Source: Muscardinus avellanarius (taxonomy: Eukaryota > Chordata > Mammalia > Rodentia > Gliridae). Taken from it: a DNA stretch of 64,000 nt. The stretch lies in assembly GCA_963383645.1 (NCBI GenBank), contig OY726557.1, positions 157,359,099-157,423,098 on the forward strand. The letters run 5' to 3'. The position numbers and the translations under genes are program-made. The notes beneath the pieces were generated by a model. It was not told where the DNA came from. It was given only the letters and a program-made list of their open reading frames with translations, and searched no databases. Positions 44,709-55,480 of this stretch are shown here, one piece after another (the stretch's first letter is position 1; the number at the start of each line of letters is the position of its first letter).

Positions 44709-44743
44709 GTTGAAGTACAAACTCTTTAGAAAATAGTTTGGCA

Positions 44744-44957
44744 GGCCAGGCATGGTGGCGCACGCTTGTAATTCCAGCATTCAGGAGGCCGAGACCTGAG
44801 GATCCCGGTTTGCAGACAGCCTCAGCTACTTAGTGAGGCCCCTTGCAACTCAGTGAGACCCTGTTTCAAATATAAAGAATAAAAATTAGGGCTGAGGGTG
44901 TCACTCAGAGGTAGAATGCCCCTGGGTTCCATCCCCAGTTCTGCAAAAAAATAAAAA
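44744..44957 (+). mobile_element. B1-dID SINE, type I ID half
   Basis: Starts ggccaggcatggtgg. ID half 'gggttccatccccagttctgc', then an AAAG repeat in place of the tail. Confidence 0.93.
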
Positions 44958-44964
44958 AGGAAAG

Positions 44965-45033
<69 letters not shown>

Positions 45034-45080
45034 AAGAGAGAGAGAAAAAGAAAGAAGGAAAGAGAAAAAGAAAGAAAACA
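44958..45080. repeat. (AAAG)n purine tract
   Basis: About 120 bp of AAAG with some GAGA units, grown from the A tail of the preceding SINE. It creates long artificial Phe/Leu/Ser frames on the minus strand. Confidence 0.95.
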
Positions 45081-45117
45081 GAAATGGTTCGGCAATTTCT
45101 TAAAAAGTTACACATAA

Positions 45118-45441
45118 GCCGGGCGTGGTGGCACATGCTTGTAATCCCAGTATTCAGGAGGCTGAGACCGGAGGGTTGCAGTTTGTGGACAGCCTCAGCT
45201 ACATAGGCCCTCTGCAACTTAGTAAGACCCTGTTTCAAAATAAAGAATACATAGCCAGGCGTGGTGGCACACGCTTGTAATCCCTGCCCTTGGGAGGCAG
45301 AGACAGGAGGATCGCACAGGTTTGAAGCCAGCCGCACTGGCTTAAGAGACCCTGTTTCCAAATAAAAATATATAAAAAAAAATAGGTCTGGGGGTGTAGC
45401 CCGGAGGTAGACGGGCTTCCAGGAACCCCAGTACCACCAAA

Positions 45442-45480
<39 letters not shown>

Positions 45481-45558
45481 ATATACAAAAATATGGCAGG
45501 GCGTGTAGCTCAGAGGTCAAATGCTCCTAATCACCAGAGCCACACACACAAAAATAAT
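45118..45558 (+). mobile_element. B1-dID SINE split by a second SINE
   Basis: The B1 half runs 45118-45253. The rest (ID half 'gcgtgtagctcagaggtcaaatg') resumes at 45493-45558 after the inner SINE at 45254-45490. Confidence 0.88.
45254..45490 (+). mobile_element. B1-dID SINE, hairpin (type II) form (nested)
   Basis: Starts gccaggcgtggtgg, hairpin 'gaagccagccgcactggctta', ID half 'cttccaggaaccccagtaccacc', then about 12 AAAT units. Inserted at the linker of the outer SINE. Confidence 0.94.
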
Positions 45559-46110
45559 TGAACATATACTTAACAATAAAAGTCAGCAATTTCACGCCTA
45601 TGAATTTACCCAAAAGAAAGTAAAATACATGTCCACACAGAAACAAACATGCACCGAAAGTTCTTAGCAGCATTATTTATAGTAGTAAAAACATCCTTCA
45701 ACTAGTGAATGGGTCGTAGCACTGGAATACTCTGACTCATGTAACAGTTACAAACTGCCAGTGCACCCTGCAAACACAAATGAAACATAAAAACAAGGTA
45801 AGTTAAGGGAAGCTGATGCAGAAGACTACTATATATTGTGTTATTACATTTATGCGAGATTCTAGAAGAGTCTCCATTGGATCTAGATGTAAATTTAGAG
45901 AGACCACATGCAGATCCATGGTGGCCTGAGACAGGAGCCAGGAATCAGGAATAATTATCAACAGACACACTTGAAACTTTTCAGTATGACAGAAATGTTC
46001 CAAAGCAGGTGACAATCGTGAAGCTCTGTCAGTTTACAAAAACCATTAGATTTCAGACACTGGATTCTATTATGGAATGTGCGTTCTATCTTAATAAAGG
46101 GATTGAAAAC

Positions 46111-46980
46111 AAAACCCAGTAACTATGAGCCCAGGATGTAAGGCAGCAGCTGCGGATGAAGCTCACTTTCCCATTCAAGCAGACAGAGCTATGTCTAGAT
46201 GCTAACACGCAGTAGAACCGTGATGCTCTTGGGGCTGACATCAGTGGCCCCACCATTGCGATACACGGTTGGGGATGCTCCAGCGGTGAGGCAGGTGCAG
46301 ACAATTAGACATTGTCTTCTTGGGGCAGTGTTCTTTCATGTTTATTTCCAAAGTTGCACCGAAGGGACTGGCACCTGCCCAATGCAAGCACAATAGCCCA
46401 GAATGGTGGTGTGTATGGTAAGAAGGCAGGCTCCGGAGTCAGGCCTTCAGTCAGTCACTCTAGCTCAAGTGAGAGGACGTGTGAGATGATGGGGTACATG
46501 ACAAGATCACAAAGAAAGACCTTCCATCTGCTTATCCTCAGAGCAGTGAGGGCTGGCTAGCTGGGGCTGACTCTTCCGTGCTTCTGCCAAGACCTGCCCT
46601 CATCACAACACCAGAAGCTGAGGGAGCTAAGGAGCTGAGGGCAGCAGAGACAAAGGTGTCTACTCACGCACCCTGGCTGAGGGAAAGACCCGCTCCTCAC
46701 AGCACCCACTGCTTTATGTGCTTTAGGCCAGGGCTTTGGAGGTGTCTGGATTTTGAAGGTCAATGAATATTTAAGATAATTTGGAAGACAAAAAGTATTT
46801 TTTACTTTTTTTATTCAAATTTTTACTTTAATCTAATTGTAGAGTCATTTGTAGTAACAAAGAATACAGAGAAATTGTTTGTAAAATACACTCTACATTA
46901 AATCCACGTTTTGATTATTTTTGCTTGTTTTTATTAATATTGTTTCCTTATTTTTTATTTCTACAGATTTATTTTACTCT
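46111..46980. other. unassigned stretch
   Basis: Short open frames (60-82 codons) on both strands without domains. From about 46795 the text becomes AT-rich and may already belong to the old L1 that follows. Confidence 0.4.
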
Positions 46981-46990
46981 TCTTTTTCTA

Positions 46991-47208
46991 GTTTTTTTTT
47001 TCTTTTTGTGTGGCTGGGAGTTGAACCCAGGGGCATTCGACCTCCGAGCTACATCCCCTGCCCTATTTTTTTATTCTTTATTTTGAAACAGGGTCTCACT
47101 AAGTTGCAGAGGGTCTCACTAAGTAGCTGAGGCTGCCCATGAACCGCGATCCTCCGGTCTCAGCCTCCCAAATGCTGGGATTACAAGTGTGCGCCACCAC
47201 GCCCAGCT
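46991..47208 (-). mobile_element. B1-dID SINE
   Basis: Reversed ID half 'gggagttgaacccaggggcattc', B1 end 'ccaccacgcccagct'. tttttctag flanks both ends. Confidence 0.93.
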
Positions 47209-47318
47209 TTTTTTCTAGATTCTTAAGATAGAGACTTAGAATATTGATTTGAGTCATTCTTTTATAAGCATTTAATGCTATAAATGTTTTTCTTAGACTG
47301 CATAAGCTATAACCCACA

Positions 47319-47320
<2 letters not shown>

Positions 47321-47367
<47 letters not shown>

Positions 47368-47565
47368 TGTGTTACTGAGGACTGAACCCAAGAAAATTCT
47401 ACCTGTGAGCTACAACCCCAGGCTTGTTATTTTTCATTTTGAAATGGGTCTCACTAGGTGGTTGAGAATCTTACTGAATTGCTGAGACTGGCCTTAAACC
47501 TGTGATCCTCCTGTCTCAGTCTCCCAAGTACTGGGATTAAAGGCATGTGCCACCACACCTGGATG
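47321..47565 (-). mobile_element. B1-dID SINE with (GT)n tail
   Basis: About 24 GT units replace the reversed tail (47321-47371). Reversed ID half 'tactgaggactgaaccc', B1 end 'ccaccacacctgg'. TSD taacccacaaa at 47310-47320 and 47566-47576. Confidence 0.94.
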
Positions 47566-47602
47566 TAACCCACAAATTTTGATATTCTGAATTTTAATTT
47601 TA

Positions 47603-47830
47603 GTTTGTTGTGTTTTTCATTTTTGTTTTTGGTGGTCCTGGGGATTGAACCCAGGGGCATTCTACCTCTGAGTTATGCCACAGTTTAATTTCATTTTTTT
47701 ATTTGGAAACAGCATCTCACTAAATTGATGTGAGCTTCACTGAGTTGCTGAAGCTGTCCTCAAATTTGTGATCCTCCTGTCTTGGCCTCCCAAGTACTGG
47801 GATTACACGCATGCACCACCATATCTGGCT
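47603..47830 (-). mobile_element. B1-dID SINE
   Basis: Reversed ID half 'ggtcctggggattgaaccc', B1 end 'ccaccatatctggct'. aattttaattt on both sides. Confidence 0.92.
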
Positions 47831-47892
47831 AAATTTTAATTTAATTTTCATGCAGGTTCAAGTACTTCTTTATTTCCTTTGAGATATTCTCT

Positions 47893-47896
47893 TTTT

Positions 47897-47927
<31 letters not shown>

Positions 47928-48126
47928 TTTGGTGGTACTGGGGTTCCTGGAAGCCCTTCTACCTCCGGTATACACTCCCACGGGCTACACTCCCAGACCT
48001 ATTTTTTAACATTTTTATGTGGAAACAGAGTCTCTTAAGCCAGCGAGGCTGGCTCCGAACCAGCGCTATCCTCCTGTCTCCGCCTCCAAGCGCGGGGATT
48101 ACAAGCATGCGCCACCACGCCCGGCC
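47893..48126 (-). mobile_element. B1-dID SINE, hairpin (type II) form
   Basis: T-rich tail, reversed ID half 'ggtactggggttcctggaagcccttctacctcc' with a small local duplication, hairpin 'aagccagcgaggctggct', B1 end 'ccaccacgcccggc'. Perfect TSD ttgagatattctct at 47879-47892 and 48127-48140. Confidence 0.96.
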
Positions 48127-48911
48127 TTGAGATATTCTCTGGCTCAAGAATAATGAGAAGTGTCTTGGTTCATTCCCGTGTGCTTGAAGATTCTTCTATT
48201 ATCAGTGTTTGATTCCATTATGGTGTTAGAGGAAACTAAATGGTCTTAATTACTTTAAATATGTTGGGTTTATCTTATGATCTCCAAAATGTGGTCTATG
48301 TTGGCTCACATTCCATAGGCATGTGAAAGCACTGTGTACTTAAGTGTTGTTTCACTGAGTGCTCTGCAAATGTTACTTAAATTCTATTGGTTGTTGGTAG
48401 TGTCAATTTTTTCTAAATCTTTGTTTATTTTTCCCCAGTAATTCTATCAATTGCTGTGAATGAGGTATTGACATCCCCAAAAATTAGGGTGGATTTGCTT
48501 ATTTCTCTTTTTGGGTCTATCAATTTTTACTTCAAGTATTTTGAAGCTCCCCAGTAATACATTTAGGATTACTAAGTCTTCTTGCTGAGTTAAACCCTTT
48601 ATCATGTATTGTCCCTAGCATTTTTTGTTTTCTTTGAAGACTACTCTATTGATATTAATATTGCCACTTTTGTTTTTGATGAATATTAGCATGATATATC
48701 TTTTTTCATTCTTTTATTTTAACCCTACTCATACCATTATATTAGAAACAAATTTCTAATACACAGTAAATAGTTGGGTGGTTTTTAAAATTTTTTCTTT
48801 GCCAATTTCTGTCTTTAATTGGCATTTAGAACATTTAAATTTATACTACTTTTTGAGTTTAATTGGTATATTGGTTTTCTTTTTTAATTTTTTAAATCAT
48901 TTATGCTTTCA

Positions 48912-49137
48912 TTTTTTTTTTTTTTTTTTTTTTTTTTGTGGTGCTGGGGATTGAACCCAGGGGCATTCTACCTCCAAGCTACACCCCCAGCCTGATTTGT
49001 TTATTCTTTATTTTGAAAAAGGGCCTCACTGAGTTTCAGAGTGCCTCACTAAGTAGCTGAGGCTGCCCACAAACCTGAATCCTCCTGTCTCAGCCTCCAA
49101 AGTACTGGGATTACAAGTGTGTGCCACCACACCTGGT
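48912..49137 (-). mobile_element. B1-dID SINE
   Basis: T tract of 27, reversed ID half 'gtgctggggattgaaccc', B1 end 'ccaccacacctggtt'. Confidence 0.93.
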
Positions 49138-49139
49138 TT

Positions 49140-50032
49140 ATTTTTTAAATTTTTTTATTGGTGCATTGTAGTCCTACATCTTAAAGGAGTACAAGATGGT
49201 AGAGGCATACATGCATACATCACTCATTTAGCCTTTCCCCAAATCCCACCCCATTCCCTCCTCCCTCCCTCCTTCTCATGTTAGGCTTAGTCATTGACAT
49301 TGATATGTTTGTGAATGTATCATAATGTACATTATGTACATTAGGGAATTTCTCTCTTACCCCTCTAGTCACCCTCACTTAGGCCTCCTTATTTGTTCAT
49401 CTATGGTTTCTCTTCCTTTGTCTATAATTTCTCCTATAACCCTTTTTCCCCTAGCTTCCACATATTAAGGAGCGCATCCAATTTTTTACTTTTTTGAAAC
49501 TGACTAATCTCACATAGCATAATATTCTCCAGTTCAATTTATCTGTAAATGACATAATTTTTTTCTTCTTTATGGCTGAGTAAAATTCCATTGCGTACAT
49601 ATTCCATAGTTTTGTAATTCATTTGTCTTGATGAACATCTTGGCTGGTTCCATAGTTTGGCAATTGTGAATTGTGCGGCTATGAACATAGATATGCATCC
49701 ATTAGTTTGGTAGTTTGGTTTCCATTCTTTTGGGTAGATATCCAGAAGTGGTATTGCTGGATCATATGGTAGGCTCAAGTTCTTTCTTCTGAAGAGCCTC
49801 CATACTGTAAAACAAGAAATTCAAATGGCTAATAAATGTATAAAAAAAAGTTCAACATCATTAGCAATCAGAGAGATGCAAATCAAACTACCCTAAGATT
49901 TCACCTAACTCCAACTAGAATAGCAATCATCAAAAACACAAACAATAACAAATGCTGGAGAGGATGTGGAGAAGTGGGAATTCTAATACATTGTTGATGG
50001 AATTGCAAATTAGTGCAACCACTTTGGAAATG
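49140..50032 (-). mobile_element. L1 with 5' inversion (twin-primed), truncated
   Basis: 49145-49805 is the reversed L1 3' end and ORF2 end. 49808-50030 is ORF2 sequence in the opposite (plus) orientation ('gagatgcaaatcaaactacc', 'aacaaatgctggagaggatgtggag'), from just upstream in the element. This head-to-head layout is the known product of twin priming. Similar flanks (ggtatattggttttct near 48866 and ggtgtattggttttct near 50031) may be the TSD, with the SINE at 48912 inserted later. Confidence 0.82.
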
Positions 50033-50286
50033 GTGTATTGGTTTTCTCTTATTTTTTCATATGCTTTTATTGGTGAATTATAGTTTTACATCCTAATGTA
50101 AATCATGTTGAAAATTACATATTAACTTAATTATTGATATTATGGGCCTTACGTCTACCAAATTATTTGTTTTCTAGGTGTTTTTTCTCCCTCTATTTCT
50201 TATTCATTTTTCTCTATCTCTATTTCTTCCCATCCATTGAGTTACTTAACATTTGTTAGAATTCTACAATTTTTATTTGTATTGGT
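50033..50286 (-). mobile_element. ancient L1 remnant, continuation
   Basis: AT-rich text with 'ttatttgttttctaggtg' and 'tctatctctatttcttcc', consistent with continuation of the old reversed L1 on the left. Boundaries are uncertain. Confidence 0.45.
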
Positions 50287-50524
50287 TTTTTTTTGTTTTG
50301 TTGTTGTTGTTGTTGTTTTGTTTTTGTTTGTTTTTTGGGGGGGGTGATACTGGGGTTCCTGGAAACCCTTCTACCTCTGGGCTACACTCCCAGACCTATT
50401 TTTATACTATTTTATTTGGAAACAGGGTCTCTTAAGCCAGCACGGCTGGCTTCGAAACTGTACAATTCTCTTGTTTCCACCTCCCAAGCGCAGGGATTAC
50501 AAGCATGTGCCACCATGCCCGGCT
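50287..50524 (-). mobile_element. B1-dID SINE, hairpin (type II) form
   Basis: TTG-rich tail, run of eight or more G, reversed ID half 'gatactggggttcctggaaacccttctacc', hairpin 'aagccagcacggctggctt', B1 end 'ccaccatgcccggct'. TSD gtattggt on both sides. Confidence 0.94.
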
Positions 50525-50698
50525 GTATTGGTGTTTTAGTATATTATTGTAACTAATTTTTAGTAGTCACTGTATATAATACTGTGTATACCTAGTATTT
50601 ATCACAATTTATTAATATCTGTATTTTACCATTTTGGGGTAAAATATTAAAACTTTATGTCCCCTTATGTCTCTTCACCCTCTCTGCATTTTAAATAT
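50525..50698 (-). mobile_element. possible tail of ancient L1
   Basis: AT-rich text resuming after the SINE. Assigned to the old L1 by continuity only. Confidence 0.35.
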
Positions 50699-50707
50699 AA
50701 TATTCTT

Positions 50708-50789
50708 GGTCTGGGAGTATAGCTCAGAGGTAGAAAAGCCCCTGGGTTCCACCCCCAGTACCACTAAAAATAAATAAATAAATAAATAC
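50708..50789 (+). mobile_element. solitary ID half with its own TSD
   Basis: Only the tRNA-like half is present: 'ggtctgggagtatagctcagaggtag' (A-box-like) and 'gggttccacccc' (B-box-like), then an AAAT tail. aatattctt directly abuts both ends (50699-50707 and 50790-50798). It is either a 5'-truncated SINE or an ID monomer. Confidence 0.9.
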
Positions 50790-50799
50790 AATATTCTTA

Positions 50800-52490
50800 A
50801 CTATTTCCTCAAAATGTTGAACAACACAGCAGTTGTTGTTTTAACTTTCATCTCAATCATAAATATGACTTGAAAAACTCATGAACATAAGGGTAGTCCA
50901 TTATACGTATCCCCATATTCAGCAATTCCATTTTTCTCTTTTCCTTTCTGAAGTCTGAAGCCTTCTTCTGCCATCATTGTGTTTCTGTTACAAAAACTTC
51001 CTTCAGCCATTCATTAAGTGTGGAGATGCTACCTATCAATTCTTCTTCGGGCTGCTGTGAGGATTTAACAGGATGCTGTATAAAAGCACCATTCAGTGCC
51101 TGGCACATAGAAAAGTACTTAAAGAACACCGAGATCTTTTTCCATGCATCTTTCCTCAGTTTCCAAATCTATAAAGTAGGTACAGAAAGGCCCACTTCAC
51201 AGAGTTGATGCAGTGACCAGCTGTGACAATACATGTGACAGAGCTTTGTAGTCTGGGGCTTACAGTCCAAATGTCAATCATCGTACAATTATGGGGCCCT
51301 CCCTACTGCCTTGTTTGTATGATTGCACAGGCCTCTCAGAGGCCTTGACAACTTATTAAAATGATAAATATCACCTGGGAGCTGAAAGCAGAAATAAATA
51401 AGCCTGGGAACCAGAAAACAAAATTAATAAATATTTAAATGCTACCCACAATACTTGTCCCGCATTCCTCTCTGCCCTAGATCCTAATGCACTGTCTTGT
51501 TGCAAGAAATGTTTGTGGGAAGCCATAGATCTTCACAGGCTGATAGAGTTAAAAATAAAGAAACCAGCATGCAGAGAATCAAAACTCAGCCTCATTCTGT
51601 TGTCACTCCTCTGAGTCTCCTCTGAAATAGATACTCCTCACCCAGAAATGCTAGAGTTTGGCCCAAGCTCCCTGAAAACTATACTAATGTTTAGGGATAT
51701 GTCAGAACAGTTTTCCTGGTTAAAGATACCTGGAATATGGCATCCCAAAAGCCTGATATTTCTAGTTCTTATACTTCCCAATGTAGCCTTGTATAATGGA
51801 GGAGGCAGGTAGAGGAAAACAGAAAAATGAACTGACATCAGAGAGAATGAAAAGAGAGTAGAAGCAGAGAGGGTCAGATGTGCACATTCAGAGGGTGCCC
51901 AGGACCATTATCGTAGCTTGGTGGATAGAGGTTGGAGGGAGGGAGTCCACTTATACAGTCACTACAGAGATTTATGGAGATACTTCCAGCTTCAAGATAT
52001 AGATCAGGATTGTCATTTTCCACTGGTCTTGGCTCTAGCATTAGCTGGTTAGATGTATGGCCACCCTGTCTTTGAAAATATTCCTTTTTGTTTCTCCACA
52101 AGTAACTAACTCATTCTGATTGAACACCTATACTGTACCTGGTTTTTTTTTTATGATAAATGCAGTCGGAGGAAGCAAGTTATAAATTCAAGTCATCACC
52201 TTCAAACACTTGCCATATCACAGAGAAAGTGGCTTTACCTGTGAAAAGGAAGCCAGCTTTGCAGTCTTTGCTCAGTGCAATGGGCTTCTAAATCTGGTGG
52301 TGAGCCCTCCAACTGGTGATGGAGGTGACTTTAGGTAGAGGGGGACAGAGAAGAGCATCCTAGCAGAGAAGATGGCACAGCCATGAGGCAGGAATGGTCC
52401 AGGTGTGCTCTGGGCATGGCAGGGAGATGCATGGGGGGTTTGTGTTGAAAATATTCATGAGAGAGAGGAGAGTCGTGGTAGGTGGTTACT
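50800..52490. other. mostly unassigned, MIR-like pieces
   Basis: MIR/L2-like blocks at about 51055-51120 ('ctgtgaggatttaacagg...tgcctggcacatag') and 51155-51200 ('cagtttccaaatctataaagtagg'). The remainder is unassigned and lacks convincing coding frames. Confidence 0.45.
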
Positions 52491-52507
52491 CACAGAAGAG
52501 GTTTTTT

Positions 52508-52706
52508 GTTTTGTTTTGTTTGTTTGTTTGTTTGGTGGTACTGGGGATGGAACCCTTCTACCTCCAGGTTACACTCCAAGACCCATTTTATATTGTTATT
52601 TGGAAACAGGGTCTCTTAAGCCAGTAAGACTGGCTTCGAACCTACGCGATCATCCTGTCTCCGCCTCCCAAGCACAGGGATTATAAGTGTGCGCCACCAT
52701 GCCCGG
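52508..52706 (-). mobile_element. B1-dID SINE, hairpin (type II) form
   Basis: GTTT tail, reversed ID half partly deleted ('ggtactggggatggaacccttctacc'), hairpin 'aagccagtaagactggctt', B1 end 'ccaccatgcccgga'. TSD acagaagaggtttttt/acagaaaaggtttttt. Confidence 0.94.
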
Positions 52707-52722
52707 ACAGAAAAGGTTTTTT

Positions 52723-54459
52723 AATGTCACGCTAACGTCTGGGGATTGTATGCCATTGTCAGGTAAGAGTACTAATGAGTTTTGAATAAGGGAGTGGTAG
52801 TTTCAGAACAAAATTGTAGGAAGATCCTTCTACAGTATAGATCACAAGGATGAAGACTTGAAGGAGGGAGACCGTGTAAGCATTTGTTGCAGTTATTTAA
52901 GAGAAAAGGCTAAACCAACATGAAGTCAGCAGGAATAGGTAAAAAGAAAATGAAGCGAAAGGAGAAATGCTGGGAACTGGCAAATGGGTGAGAATTCAAA
53001 CAAAGGAGGAGAGAACATGTTTTAGAACTGGCTGGCCAGATGTAGACTGGGGGTGACTGCGTGAATGTGACACTAGGGGAAAAGAGTGCATAGGGGAACC
53101 AGAGCTCAACTACCAAATCGGTCTCTTTAGGTGTTTATTCTTCCTGAATCTCTATTTGCTCTTACATAAAACAAAGTTCAGAGTACACACCTCAAAGGGT
53201 GGTTGTGAGGATTAGGTGAGAGAATAAAGATAAACAACCTGGCAGAGTGGTTGGTCTATTGTAGGAATTCAATATCTAGGAGTTTCCATTGCCCTCTTTC
53301 CCATATCCAGCCCCATGAAGGTGCAGACACTGTATGCTCATCTGTAATGTCTATTCAGGTTCTAAGCAGTGAAAGAAGGCTCAGAAGTTCTGATAACTTG
53401 AACTCCACAAAGTGAACCAGAGAACTGCAGAAAATGTTCATCACAGTTTAGATCAGAGTTGAAATGAAATGATAATCTGTTCATTTGCATCTTGTTCCAA
53501 CTGGGTTCTTGGCTGAAAAAATATCTAATCATACCTATATTATTTGGTGGAGCTTAAGCCCTTTGGGAACATGAAACTTCCATATAATAGATCCCCGAGC
53601 CCTTTCATATAAGAAGCTAACAGGAAAAAATGATTCCTCCAGTATTTTCTAGAAGTTAAAAAAGTAATGCAGCAAGTCTTCCAGACCTCAGATTGTTAAG
53701 GGAGATAGACAAATCTGGACTTGAAATAGAAGGCATCCATAGGAGCTTACAGACATGCATGAACAAGGCAAACTTTAAACTGGGAGAGAGGAGAAAGAAA
53801 ATAAAACCAAGAGGACTGCAGGCCCCAGGGTCCATGTGCGCAGGACCATGTGTGACCTCTCCTTCCTAGGAGGAGAGTTTGGCCCAGGTCACCAGGAGCC
53901 GGGCTGAGCATAAGCTAGTCAAGATTTGTCTTCACATCCAGGTTTTAACAGATGACTAAATACATTTGCCTGTATGCTCCCTGTCTATAAGACACTTGGT
54001 GCAGGAGGGAGACAGGATCAACCTGTTTGTGGGAGAACAACAGATAGACACAACTCATCTGCTCATCTGCATTGGGCAGGTCACTGCCCTGAAACCTCGT
54101 AGAGCCTGTGAAGAAATTTCTTGTTGGAGGAGAAGGGAGGTCTTGAAAATTCCTGGAAAAGCAGGAGGTCCCAGGCTGGGAAACAGAGCCACCTCCCATC
54201 TACAGTTCCAGCTGAGAGGAGCTTGGAGATACCAGCCTACAGTGTCATGAAGCCACTGGATGGTAATTTTCCCTGCAGGCACACACTGTTGCTTTTGACT
54301 CCACAAAACATTAGTGGAAATTGATTTGACAGACCAGGCCCTTTGTGAACTGGCCAGCCCACATCCCTAGCCTCACTGCTGGCCTCAATCTCATCAAATT
54401 TTGTGTGTGACAAGTAACACACTTGGGCACTGGGTCCCATCTGCTCTGCTAAGTGGTCT
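52723..54459. other. unassigned stretch of 1.7 kb
   Basis: A MIR-like block is seen near 53150-53275 ('gaatctctatttgctcttacataaaac...gtgaggattaggtgag'). Frames of 67-94 codons at 53945-54306 overlap on both strands and are not called. Confidence 0.4.
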
Positions 54460-54464
54460 ACAGG

Positions 54465-54640
54465 GACATTATGCTAATTAATCACTACAAACCTCTATGA
54501 AGTAGACACTACAATCTCTCTACTTTGTAGATGAGGAATCCAAGGTCCAGAGAGGTTATGTGCTTGCCCAAGGATACAGAAGCAGAAAGCAGAGAGATTT
54601 AAAGCCCAAACCATCTGAGCTCTTTTCTGCTATACTTGAT
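54465..54640 (+). mobile_element. MIR
   Basis: Well-preserved core: 'ctttgtagatgaggaatccaaggtccagagaggttatgtgcttgcccaaggatacag'. Confidence 0.85.
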
Positions 54641-54759
54641 GGTCCTGTAGGAAGCCTCTCTGAGTCCTGCTTTCCCCACTGGGCTGGAAGCCCTGCTTTC
54701 CCCACCTCTGTGTTTCATGGCTATGATTGCTTAATTGACCTCACTAGACCTTATACTTT

Positions 54760-55240
54760 GTGAGGCTCAGACCATGTTTCTCTTGCTCACTCTTGTGTCC
54801 CCAGTTTTTACAACAGAGCTGTGGTGTTCACAAAAATGCACCATGCACCTCTCAGCTTTCCTACTATGGGAATATAATTGACAGATGTCCCCATGCTCAG
54901 ACCCTGCCAGTCACAGCTGCCACTGCATACGGGCTGCTCCCAGCCAGTGAGTGCTCCGTGGGTACTGACAGCCCACTCCTGAGAGATGCAGGACTTCCTT
55001 CAACCTTGAAAAACACTGTCTTAGAATTGTACTGCAGTCTAAAAACTTCCCTTCCTCCTTCATTTCCTTTCTCCTTCACAGGGATCAGACATGCATCACA
55101 GTCTGATGGTTCTTTTAGCCTCCGCAGACCCATCCTCATTTTTTCTCATGGATATTTCTTGCAACAAATGTCTTTAATACTTAATCCTGGCTTGGTCTCT
55201 GCTTTTGAGGTGATTTGGACTAATGTCAGTTGCATGTAGT
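54760..55240 (+). other. 159-codon open frame over LTR-like text
   Basis: The longest open frame here outside L1 ORFs, simple repeats and SINEs. It starts MRLRPCFSCS and has no domain I know. The last 200 bp (pyrimidine-rich, then 'aatacttaatcctggcttggtctctgc') resemble the R/U5 end of some mammalian LTRs. I favour an old LTR or chance frame over a gene. Confidence 0.25.
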
Positions 55241-55308
55241 AGAATAGGGGGGGGGGCATCAACTTTTAGGATACAATATAGGCATTAAGTCAGAAAACTC
55301 TACATAAA

Positions 55309-55480
55309 GCCAGGTGCAATGACACACACCTGTAATCCCAGTTTTGGGAAGCTGAGACAGAACTTGATTGCAAGTTCAAGGACAATGTGTGCTAACTTAG
55401 ATCCAGCTTTAAAATAAAAAAGGCTGGGGGTATAAGTCTGAGGTAGAATGTTCTGGATTCAATCCAAGTATAAAGGAAAG
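55309..55480 (+). mobile_element. B1-dID SINE (old)
   Basis: Starts gccaggtgcaatgacac, linker 'ctttaaaataaaaaagg', ID half 'ctgggggtataagtctgagg'. Diverged. Confidence 0.82.

Larger units (their letters stand above)
44714..46110 (+). mobile_element. ancient L1 3' part, broken by SINEs
   Basis: Pieces 'actctttagaaaatagtttggc' (44722), 'ggcaatttcttaaaaagttacacata' (45091), 'atatacttaacaataaaagtcagcaatttcacgcc' (45567) and the following 550 bp join into one old L1 ORF2 end and 3'UTR once the SINEs are removed. All frames are broken. Confidence 0.7.
47209..48911 (-). mobile_element. ancient L1 ORF2 5' region, broken by SINEs
   Basis: With SINEs removed the plus strand reads continuously as reversed old L1 ORF2 upstream of and into the RT: 'aagcatttaatgctataaatg', 'aacccacaaattttgatattctg', 'ggttcaagtacttctttatttcc', 'gattccattatggtg', 'ctgtgaatgaggtattgac', 'gtattttgaagctcc', 'gatattaatattgccac'. 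Diverged throughout. Confidence 0.78.

Noticed and set aside
44822..45520. 232-codon minus-strand open frame
   Set aside because: It runs through reversed SINEs and the AAAG/AAAT tails. Phe/Ser/Leu/Tyr-Leu-Phe-Ile runs are repeat artefacts.
50708..50789. A functional tRNA gene
   Set aside because: It has A-box and B-box-like motifs but no complete cloverleaf, and it carries an A-rich tail and TSD typical of a SINE.
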